DNA of 28,352 bases. Origin: JBOGXF01 sp050694275 (GTDB lineage: Bacteria; Actinomycetota; CADDZG01; WHSQ01). The number at the start of each line of letters is the position of its first letter. The first letter of the stretch is position 1. Of the stretch, positions 23,601 to 28,352 are shown piece by piece. The translations under genes were made by a program, and so were the position numbers. The notes beneath the pieces are model-generated. The model was not told the origin of the DNA, ran no database searches, and saw only the letters and a program-made list of their open reading frames with translations. The DNA lies in NCBI GenBank assembly GCA_050694275.1, contig JBOGXF010000150.1:1-28352 (forward strand), given 5' to 3'.

Positions 23601-24046
23601 AGGAGGACGTCGAGGTCCGCATCGACCTTCCGCTCGAGGCGTTCATCCCGAAGAGCTACATCTCGGACGAGAACCTCAGACTCGAGGCCTACCGAAGGAT
23701 CGCCGCGGTCCGGTCGCCCGAGGATCTTGCCGAAGCTCGCTCCGAGTTGATGGATCGTTTCGGTGGACCCATACCTCGGCCGGTCGCGAACCTCTTCGAG
23801 GTAGCCGCGCTGCGCAGCCTGATGGCCGGGCGCGGCATCACCGAAGCCGCGACGGTCGCCTCGAATCTCAGGATCAGGCCGATCGAGCTGGAGGAATCGC
23901 GGCAGGTCAGATTGCAGCGCATCCTTCCGGGCGCAACCTGGAAGCCGCACAACGCGACGCTCCTCGTTCCCGAGCGTTTGATCCCGACCGACGGTGTCGT
24001 CGCATGGGTGACCGACCTCCTCGAGCAGTTAACCTCGGCGCAGTGA
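20687..24046 (+). CDS. mfd: Transcription-repair coupling factor
   Basis: 1119 aa, GTG 20687. The N-terminal UvrB-like module includes WEVLPGEPVSPSVETMGRRL and RRGEFAIRGGILDVFPP. The RNA-polymerase-interacting (CarD-like) domain lies near residues 460-530 (LSEGDLVVHEVHGIGFYRGL). The translocase follows, with Walker A GDVGYGKTE near 607, DEEQRFG near 707, TATPIPRTLEMAMSG near 735, and QLRGRVGRAHERAYAYL. The C-terminal TRCF domain starts near 978 (FIPKSYISDENLRLEAYRR). It removes RNA polymerase stalled at lesions and recruits UvrA. All domains are present at normal length. Its stop overlaps the start of the SurA-like gene. Confidence 0.97.
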   Translation: MASLAPLLELLPEERVRALVDARAPVSVPEAARPFLLASIARHLDRPLLAIVARTEEAEHLARDIRAFLGPEGAEVFPGWEVLPGEPVSPSVETMGRRLDVLARLRRGRTLVVVATAQGATQLVAAPTGDLDGIGLRPGAQIDLEATAARLVEMGYERNYMVERRGEFAIRGGILDVFPPAAERPARAELWGDEITSLRQFALASQRSLEEIEVIDVAPCRELRADEGTRTRAARLAEEIGDPMLEQLAQGIVAPGAERLLPLLTEELVPLVSLFPAGSPVAILEPKRVRDRADEVIEQVAEWARISGFEDTHYAPLDETLAAASSVLMLSGFVEPGSETLSIETWTQAAGKPEVLVGRVKGLIEEGYRAVVAASLPDTARTLQRNLREAGLSFAIDDEAPHSGAPPGGSVVVAELGRGFVLPWARLALVAESDLTGRRSGAARRRVTARRRTSGPLDLSEGDLVVHEVHGIGFYRGLVDRALLGVHREYMVIEYAKGDTLYVPSDQTDLVSKYIGGEAPRIHRLNSAEWGKTKARVRRRAREIAAELVKLYAARLNAKGTAFPTDTPWVRELEDSFPYEETPDQLRAADEVKDDMERPVPMDRLVCGDVGYGKTEIAVRAAFKAVTANKQVAVLVPTTILAQQHHATFFERFRHFPVRVEMLSRFLTQAQAKKVTADIASGKVDVVIGTHRVLSEDVKFLDLGLVIVDEEQRFGVEQKEKLKQLRTAVDVLTLTATPIPRTLEMAMSGIRDMSIVDTPPENRHPVMTFVGEYDEEVVASAVRRELLRDGQVFYVYPRVETIDFAARRLQDLVPEARIGVAHGQMDERLLESAMLEFADAKTNVLVCTTIIESGLDMPTVNTLIAERSDLLGLAQMYQLRGRVGRAHERAYAYLFFPPDRSLTEPAHERLKTIAEHTGLGSGFRIAMRDLEIRGAGNLLGAEQHGHIAEVGFDLYVKLVAAAVDEAKGTPYEEDVEVRIDLPLEAFIPKSYISDENLRLEAYRRIAAVRSPEDLAEARSELMDRFGGPIPRPVANLFEVAALRSLMAGRGITEAATVASNLRIRPIELEESRQVRLQRILPGATWKPHNATLLVPERLIPTDGVVAWVTDLLEQLTSAQ

Positions 24047-25077
24047 GAAGAGTCCTTTTCTGGTTCGCGGCAGTAGCGATACTGCCGGCGGCTTGCGGAA
24101 ACCTGCTGGAGCCTGCCGCCGCGGTCGTGCGGGGGGAGAAGATCCCCGTATCGCGGGTGGAGGCGGCGCTCGATCGTTTCACCGCCAGCGACCAGTTCCA
24201 GCAGCTCGCCGAGCAGAACGACGCGCAGGTCATCAGAAGGCAGTTCGAGCAAGGATTTCTGTCGCAACTCGTGCGCCGTGCCGTGCTGGAGCCGAAAGCG
24301 GAGGAGCTCGGGCTCTCGGTCACGGATGCCGACGTCACGGAACGGTTGGACCAGATCCAGGCCGACTTTCCGTCGCAAAGCGCGTTCGAGGAGGCGGTGC
24401 GCGAACAGGGACTCACGCTCGACCAGCTCGACGAGATCATCTACGACCAGATCCTCATCGACCGGCTCAGGACCGAGGTGACCGCCGACCTCGGCGCGAG
24501 CGAGGACCGGCTGCGCACCTACTACGAGGAAAACATCGCGGACTATCGGGAGTCAGAGGCTCAGCACATCTTGGTAGCCGAGCGAGGACTGGCACAGAGG
24601 ATCTCGTCAATGCTCCGGGACGCGCGCGAGGCGAGAGTCGACGATCTGTTCAGGCGGCTTGCCGCGAGACACTCGCAGGACGAGTCGAACGCAAAGAACG
24701 CGGGCAGGCTCGGGTTCTTCGCCTCGGGACAGTTCGTCCCGGAGTTCGAGCAGGCGGCCGATGCCCTCGAGGTGGGGGAAATCTCAGAGCCGGTGCGCTC
24801 GCAATTCGGCTTCCACGTGATCCGCGTCACCGACCGCCGCGCCCGCGCGTTCGAGGAAGCGCGCGACGAGATCGAGCAACAACTCGGGGGGACCATTCGC
24901 GACGAGGCATGGGAGGAGTACCTCGAGGACGTCTACGCCGAGGCGGAGGTGAAGGTCAACCCTCGGTACGGCGAGTTCGACGTTGCCAGTCAGCTCATCG
25001 TCGACGCGACGGCCGACTCGGCCCCCGGCGCCGCGACCCCAAGCCCCGGTCGTGCCCCCGCCGAGTCCGCCGACTAG
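24043..25077 (+). CDS. SurA/PrsA-like peptidyl-prolyl isomerase lipoprotein
   Basis: 344 aa, GTG 24043 in a GTGA overlap with mfd. A lipoprotein signal (MRRVLFWFAAVAILPAAC) places the lipidated Cys at residue 18. Residues about 30-165 form a SurA-N-like helical chaperone domain (VSRVEAALDRFTAS, LVRRAVLEPKAEELGLSVTD). A PpiC/parvulin domain follows at about 165-270 (ESEAQHILVAE, NAGRLGFFASGQFVPEFEQA, SQFGFHVIRVTDR). A Pro/Ala-rich C-terminal tail ends it. It should fold exported proteins outside the membrane. The place between mfd and mazG corresponds to that of a lipoprotein or spoVT-type gene in other Gram-positive bacteria. Confidence 0.92.
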   Translation: MRRVLFWFAAVAILPAACGNLLEPAAAVVRGEKIPVSRVEAALDRFTASDQFQQLAEQNDAQVIRRQFEQGFLSQLVRRAVLEPKAEELGLSVTDADVTERLDQIQADFPSQSAFEEAVREQGLTLDQLDEIIYDQILIDRLRTEVTADLGASEDRLRTYYEENIADYRESEAQHILVAERGLAQRISSMLRDAREARVDDLFRRLAARHSQDESNAKNAGRLGFFASGQFVPEFEQAADALEVGEISEPVRSQFGFHVIRVTDRRARAFEEARDEIEQQLGGTIRDEAWEEYLEDVYAEAEVKVNPRYGEFDVASQLIVDATADSAPGAATPSPGRAPAESAD

Positions 25078-25086
25078 GACCCGACT

Positions 25087-26037
25087 TTGCCTCTCCTTGT
25101 CGTTCCCCTTGCCGCGGACGAGGTCGCACGGCTGACCATCGGGGAGTGGGACGCTCTCCTCGAACGTCGCAGGGTCGTGTTCGAAGACGCGGGACATCCT
25201 CTTATCGCACGCTTGCGCAAGCAAGGGGTCGACGCCGGTCCGTTCGACGACGAGCCGGATGCGTCGTGGGACGAGTGCGCGCTGGTGGCGGCCCCCGACT
25301 CCCCCCGCATCCTCGAGCTGGCTCGCGCCGGGGCGACGGTGACCGCGGCCGGCGCGACGGTTCCCGACGCGCTCACGGCCGCGCACGCGGCGACGGTCCT
25401 GCGGCGCGCGGGGGCCGAGCTCGCCCGGCTGACGGCGATCATGGCGCGCCTCAGAAGCGACGATGGCTGCCCCTGGGACCGCGAGCAGACGCACGAATCG
25501 CTGCGAATCCACCTCGTCGAAGAGGCATACGAGGTCATCGAGGCGATCGACCGCGGCGAGATCGGGGAGGAGCTCGAGGAAGAGCTCGGCGATCTCCTGC
25601 TTCAGGTCGCGTTCCACGCTCGTCTCGCAACCCAGGAGGGGCGCTTCGACTTTGCCGATGTGGCCGATCGCATTTCGACCAAGCTGCTGCACCGTCATCC
25701 CCACGTTTTCGGCGAGGCCACGGTCGCCGACGCCCACGAGGTCGTCCGCAACTGGGAGACCATCAAGCGCGCGGAGAAGAAGAGAACCGATCCCTTCGAG
25801 GGAATCCCCCATGCGCTCCCGGCCCTCTTGGCCGCGGCCAAGACCCAGAAGCGCGCCGCGCAGCTCGGCTTCGTCGCGACGGAGGACGACGCGAGAGAGC
25901 GTGCCGCGGGCGCCGTGCAGGATCCCGAAGGGCTCGGCGAGGCGCTCTTCTGGCTGGTCGCGCTCGCGCGCACGCGGGGAGTGGATCCCGAGGGGGCGCT
26001 GCGGGAGGCGATCAAGAGATTCAAGCAATCCCTCTGA
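25087..26037 (+). CDS. mazG: Nucleoside triphosphate pyrophosphohydrolase MazG
   Basis: 316 aa, TTG 25087, 9 bp after the previous stop. Residues 1-110 are a poorly conserved extension like the one in mycobacterial MazG. The catalytic all-alpha NTP-PPase domain starts near 115 (LTAIMARLRSDDGCPWDREQTH). It has the metal-binding EEAYEVIEAID and EEELGDLLLQVAFHA helices (EExxE...ExxD), and then HRHPHVFGE and VVRNWETIKRAEK. A second, degenerate MazG repeat covers the C-terminus (AKTQKRAAQLGF, then GEALFWLVALARTRGVDPE). It hydrolyses non-canonical NTPs to NMP and PPi. The start is uncertain because TTG lacks a clear Shine-Dalgarno. Confidence 0.93.
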   Translation: MPLLVVPLAADEVARLTIGEWDALLERRRVVFEDAGHPLIARLRKQGVDAGPFDDEPDASWDECALVAAPDSPRILELARAGATVTAAGATVPDALTAAHAATVLRRAGAELARLTAIMARLRSDDGCPWDREQTHESLRIHLVEEAYEVIEAIDRGEIGEELEEELGDLLLQVAFHARLATQEGRFDFADVADRISTKLLHRHPHVFGEATVADAHEVVRNWETIKRAEKKRTDPFEGIPHALPALLAAAKTQKRAAQLGFVATEDDARERAAGAVQDPEGLGEALFWLVALARTRGVDPEGALREAIKRFKQSL

Positions 26038-26050
26038 TTCGCCCCGCGAG

Positions 26051-26066
26051 ACTGTTATAACTGTTA
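26051..26066 (+). promoter_or_regulatory. AT-rich putative promoter of eno
   Basis: ACTGTTA is repeated (26051-26057 and 26060-26066), forming ACTGTTATAACTGTTA, a rare AT-rich island in this region with a TTATAA -10-like core. It lies about 23 bp before the eno GTG. It may be an internal promoter letting eno and divIC be expressed apart from mazG. Confidence 0.35.
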
Positions 26067-26088
26067 CCTGAGTTAAAGGAGTCAAAGA

Positions 26089-27375
26089 GTGAGCGAGATT
26101 GTGAACGTGCGAGCCAGGGAGATCCTCGACTCGCGGGGCAACCCGACGATCGAGGTCGAGGTCCGGCTGGACTCGGGCGCCCTCGGCCGGGCGGCGGTCC
26201 CGTCCGGCGCGTCGACGGGGGCCGGCGAGGCCCTCGAGCTCCGCGATGGAGGCGAGCGGTACGGGGGCAAAGGCGTGCGCGAGGCGGTCTCGAACGTCAA
26301 CGAGATCCTCGGCCCCCAGCTCCTCGGCTTCGACGCGCTCGACCAGCGCGCCGTCGACACCTTCATGCGTGACGCGGACGGCACCGACAACAAGTCCAAG
26401 CTCGGAGCGAACGCGCTGCTTGGAATCTCTCTGGCGACGGCGCATGCGGCCGCAACCGAGCTCGACATGCCGCTGTTCAGATATCTCGGGGGGCCCGACG
26501 CGCACGTCCTGCCGGTTCCCATGATGAACGTCATAAACGGCGGCGCGCATGCGGACAACGCGCTCGACCTTCAGGAGTTCATGCTTGTGCCCCTCGGCGC
26601 GGCGTCGTTCGCCGAGGCGCTCGAGTGGGGCAGCGTCACCTACCACGCGCTCAAAAGGATCCTCGACGGCCGTGGGCTGTCGACTGGGGTCGGCGACGAG
26701 GGCGGTTTCGCTCCCGACCTGCGTGCCAACGTGGAAGCGATCGAGCTCTTGCTCGAGGCGATCGAGAGCGCTGGGTTCGGCCCCGGGACCGACATCGCGC
26801 TGGCGCTCGATCCGGCGACGTCCGAGATCCACGATGGGGGGGCCTACGTGCTGAAGTCCGAAGACCGGCGGCTGTCGCGCGAGGAGATGGTGTCATTCTG
26901 GGCCGATTGGATCGCGCGCTATCCGATCGTCTCGATCGAGGACGGCATGGCCGAAAGTGACTGGGATGGGTGGACGGCGCTCACCGCCGAGGTCGGGGAC
27001 AGCGTGCAGCTCGTGGGCGACGATCTCTTCGTGACCAATCCCGAGATCCTCGAGCGCGGCATCTCCGATGGCGCCGCCAACGCAATCCTGATCAAGCCCA
27101 ATCAGATCGGGACCCTCACGGAGACGCTCGAATGTGTTCGCATCGCGCAGAGGGCTGCCTACGCAACGGTGATCTCGCATCGGTCGGGCGAGACCGAGGA
27201 TTCGACGATCGCCGGCATCGCCGTTGCCACCAACGCGGGGCAGATCAAGACCGGCGCATCGGCGCGCGGCGAGCGGACCGCCAAGTACAACCAGCTCCTG
27301 CGGATCGAGGAGGAGCTGGGCGATCAGGCGCGCTACCCGGGGACCGGGGCTTTCCCGAGGTGGCGATCGCGATGA
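26089..27375 (+). CDS. eno: Enolase
   Basis: 428 aa, GTG 26089 with AAAGGAG upstream. Complete enolase: ILDSRGNPTIEVEV at the N-terminus, mobile loop SGASTGAGEALELRDG, MNVINGGAHADNALDLQEFM, catalytic GDEGGFAPDL, Mg2+ ligands in ALALDPATSE, SIEDGMAESDWDGW and VGDDLFVTN, catalytic Lys in ILIKPNQIGTLTET, SHRSGETED and IKTGASARGERTAKYNQLLR. It interconverts 2-phosphoglycerate and phosphoenolpyruvate. Stop and divIC start overlap as ATGA, so the divisome gene depends on eno translation. The mazG-eno-divIC order matches mycobacteria. Confidence 0.98.
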   Translation: MSEIVNVRAREILDSRGNPTIEVEVRLDSGALGRAAVPSGASTGAGEALELRDGGERYGGKGVREAVSNVNEILGPQLLGFDALDQRAVDTFMRDADGTDNKSKLGANALLGISLATAHAAATELDMPLFRYLGGPDAHVLPVPMMNVINGGAHADNALDLQEFMLVPLGAASFAEALEWGSVTYHALKRILDGRGLSTGVGDEGGFAPDLRANVEAIELLLEAIESAGFGPGTDIALALDPATSEIHDGGAYVLKSEDRRLSREEMVSFWADWIARYPIVSIEDGMAESDWDGWTALTAEVGDSVQLVGDDLFVTNPEILERGISDGAANAILIKPNQIGTLTETLECVRIAQRAAYATVISHRSGETEDSTIAGIAVATNAGQIKTGASARGERTAKYNQLLRIEEELGDQARYPGTGAFPRWRSR

Positions 27376-27779
27376 AGGCGCTCGCCTACCGCCTCCGCCC
27401 GCGCGTGCGCCTGCCGCGATTCGGCCTCGGGCCGCAGATCGTCGCCTTCGTGCTCGTGCTCGGCCTCGCCGCCGCGATGGTCGCGACCCCGATCCGGCAG
27501 CTCGTCGCCCAGCGCGAGCGGATCGAGGGCATGACGCAGGAACTCCGTCTCGTGGAGCGGCAGAACGGCCGGCTCGCGACCCAGATCGGGAGACTCAACG
27601 ATGCCGACTATCTCGAGCAGCAGGCGCGCGCCAAGTTCGGTCTCGTGAGGCCGGGCGAGAAGCTGTTCCAGGTCCTGCCCCCGAGCGGTTCGAGCGGCAA
27701 GGCCAAGGCCTCACCGGCGCCCCCCGCCCCGGAACCGCCGAGCTGGATCGAGGGCCTCCTCCACTTCCTGGGCCTCTGA
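27372..27779 (+). CDS. FtsB/DivIC-type septum-formation protein
   Basis: 135 aa, ATG 27372 overlapping the eno stop. A short basic N-terminus (RLRPRVRLPRFG) precedes one transmembrane helix at about 22-42 (IVAFVLVLGLAAAMVATPI). A coiled coil follows at about 43-80 (QLVAQRERIEGMTQELRLVE, then LATQIGRLND), and then the family hallmark DADYLEQQARAKFGLVRPGE (YxExxARxxLGxVxPGE). The tail is Pro/Ala/Lys-rich and ends with a Trp-containing amphipathic stretch. By family it joins FtsL and FtsQ in the divisome. Its place after eno is the standard actinobacterial location. Confidence 0.92.
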   Translation: MKALAYRLRPRVRLPRFGLGPQIVAFVLVLGLAAAMVATPIRQLVAQRERIEGMTQELRLVERQNGRLATQIGRLNDADYLEQQARAKFGLVRPGEKLFQVLPPSGSSGKAKASPAPPAPEPPSWIEGLLHFLGL

Positions 27780-27786
27780 CCCAACT

Positions 27787-27858
27787 CCCAAAATCGCGCT
27801 CTCCGTCGCGATTCAAGCGTTGCAACGTCGAAATCGCGACACAGAGCGCGGAATTGGG
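27787..27858. repeat. Palindromic element, copy A (bidirectional terminator-like)
   Basis: 27-nt arms 27787-27813 and 27832-27858 pair with about five mismatches; the outermost bases are CCCAA and TTGGG. The 18-nt loop contains a further perfect palindrome CGTTGCAACG (27818-27827). The arm core CGCGCTCTCCGTCGCGATT recurs in copy B. It starts 8 bp after the divIC stop. Confidence 0.85.
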
Positions 27859-27864
27859 TGTGCC

Positions 27865-27881
27865 GGTGGGCCGCCTCCACC
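27865..27881. repeat. Small hairpin between the two palindromes
   Basis: GGTGG and CCACC flank GCCGCCT, giving a 5-bp stem and 7-nt loop within the 32-bp spacer that separates copies A and B. It is weak by itself and is listed because it sits centrally in a run of three hairpins. Confidence 0.4.
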
Positions 27882-27890
27882 ACGTCATAA

Positions 27891-27950
27891 AACGCGCTCT
27901 CTGTCGCGATTCACGCGTTATAGCGCGGCTATCGCGACAGAGAGCGCGTT
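27891..27950. terminator. Palindromic element, copy B: perfect 20-bp stem
   Basis: Arms 27891-27910 (starting AACGCGCTCTCTG) and 27931-27950 (ending AGAGCGCGTT) are perfect inverted repeats with a 20-nt loop that has an inner CGCG/CGCG pair around TTATAG. TTCTTT follows on the right and AAAA precedes on the left, so it can terminate transcription in both directions, between divIC and the convergent small membrane-protein gene. Confidence 0.82.
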
Positions 27951-27977
27951 CTTTGGGGTTCGACGCCCCTGGCGGTA

Positions 27978-28184
27978 CTAGTCGGAAAAGAATCCGAGCG
28001 CGAGCATGACGAGCACGAGGCCGCCCACGATCATTGCGGCCGCCCGGGCCGCACTCCGGCCTGCCGTGGCTTCCGCAGATCCGAAACGCTTGCGTATCCG
28101 GGGGTCAACGTGGGCCAGGCCGAGCAAGACGGTAACCACCCCCGTCAGGGCGGCGGCCAAGACGATCAGATCGGTGAGTTTCAC
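27978..28184 (-). CDS. Small two-helix membrane protein
   Basis: 68 aa, GTG at 28184 preceded by GAAGGAG on the minus strand. Two hydrophobic helices at about 5-24 (DLIVLAAALTGVVTVLLGLA) and 46-65 (ARAAAMIVGGLVLVMLALGF) flank a basic loop HVDPRIRKRFGSAEATAG. A hairpin topology with the loop on the cytoplasmic side is likely. I recognise no family. It follows another membrane-protein gene by 25 bp on the same strand, so it may be its small partner subunit. Confidence 0.6.
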   Translation of the reverse strand: MKLTDLIVLAAALTGVVTVLLGLAHVDPRIRKRFGSAEATAGRSAARAAAMIVGGLVLVMLALGFFSD

Positions 28185-28209
28185 TATCTCTTTCTCCTTC
28201 GATGAGGTC

Positions 28210-28352
28210 TCAGGCGGCTTTTGCGCGCCCCTTGAAGTGCACGCGTGCGATCGAGCCGATCCAGGCGAAGATCAGCGTGACGGCGATCATGGCGACCGCG
28301 CCGAGCAGATCCGCAGGTAAGGTGTGGCCCCACACCCGCGGCTCGGTGAAGA
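28210..28352 (-). CDS. Membrane protein, C-terminal part (cut by window edge)
   Basis: Reading leftwards from the window edge the frame is open for 46 codons to TGA at 28212-28210. It reads TEPRVWGHTLPADLLGAV, then a transmembrane helix AMIAVTLIFAWIGSIA and a basic end RVHFKGRAKAA. The positive C-terminus suggests it ends in the cytoplasm. The N-terminal part is outside the window, so the family cannot be told. Confidence 0.5.
   Translation of the reverse strand, partial: FTEPRVWGHTLPADLLGAVAMIAVTLIFAWIGSIARVHFKGRAKAA

Noticed and set aside
21965..23950. Very long minus-strand open frame (661 codons) opposite mfd
   Set aside because: The plus strand here encodes Mfd with all its motifs intact; the antisense frame is Arg/His/Asp-rich with no recognisable domain, a common effect of high third-position GC.
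24093..26060. 655-codon plus-strand frame overlapping the SurA-like and mazG genes
   Set aside because: Arg/Gly-rich translation with no motifs; it is the +1 shadow of two recognised proteins.
24784..26832. 682-codon minus-strand frame spanning the PPIase, mazG and eno genes
   Set aside because: It crosses three well-recognised genes on the other strand and has no domain, start context or plausible composition.
27787..27950. CRISPR array or integron attC sites
   Set aside because: There are only two copies, each a self-contained long palindrome, without uniform spacers; no GTTRRRY/RYYYAAC core ends or cas/integrase genes are seen.

Overview
The window is GC-rich (mostly G/C third positions, frequent GTG starts) and its gene order fits an uncultured, probably deep-branching member of the Actinomycetota. 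The order metG-tatD-rsmA-ispE-[tRNA-Gln]-glmU-prs-rplY-pth-mfd-SurA-like PPIase-mazG-eno-divIC is the one I recall from mycobacteria, and in outline from Bacillus. Pmt-type protein mannosylation and several apparently leaderless genes also fit. I cannot place it below phylum.

Left part (1-about 5740) is accessory DNA. It opens with the tail of an ISAzo13-type transposase and a secreted-protein gene whose 5' part is missing beside it. Then come a secreted alpha/beta hydrolase, an Ntn/C45-type acyltransferase whose only well-placed start codon is ACG, a small conserved protein overlapping a BBE-type flavin oxidase, about 440 bp of non-coding DNA with inverted repeats, and a BrnT/BrnA-type toxin-antitoxin pair. 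It ends at a 3' half of tRNA-Gly(GCC) (5691-5740) lacking a recognisable 5' half. That is the expected scar of an element integrated into a tRNA gene, so I read 5690/5691 as the probable right border of an island extending left of the window. Just right of it lies the C-terminal stub of a second, diverged flavin oxidase.

Middle part (6100-12420) is an alternating convergent/divergent set: cspA-type cold-shock gene > < UbiA prenyltransferase; FKBP lipoprotein > < Pmt; a membrane protein with a hydrolase-like domain and rsmI > < an AbrB-type regulator with a zinc-ribbon-like tail. Convergent ends carry strong hairpins. The two divergent gaps are only 29 and 30 bp and each holds back-to-back TANNNT boxes 6-8 nt from both start codons, suggesting paired leaderless promoters.

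Right part (12530-27780) is one dense plus-strand housekeeping run: Met-tRNA charging (metG), nuclease (tatD), 16S rRNA dimethylation (rsmA), MEP isoprenoid synthesis (ispE), tRNA-Gln(TTG), UDP-GlcNAc synthesis (glmU), PRPP synthesis (prs), ribosomal bL25 (rplY), peptidyl-tRNA recycling (pth), transcription-coupled repair (mfd), an extracytoplasmic foldase lipoprotein, nucleotide sanitation (mazG), glycolysis (eno) and a divisome component (divIC/ftsB). Several pairs are coupled by 4-nt GTGA/ATGA overlaps. It ends in two related tandem palindromes facing two small membrane-protein genes on the minus strand, the last cut by the window edge.

I see no complete unknown multi-gene system. The items most worth a second look are the tRNA-Gly island border, the paired leaderless divergent promoters, the ACG start, the membrane-hydrolase fusion and the tandem palindromes.
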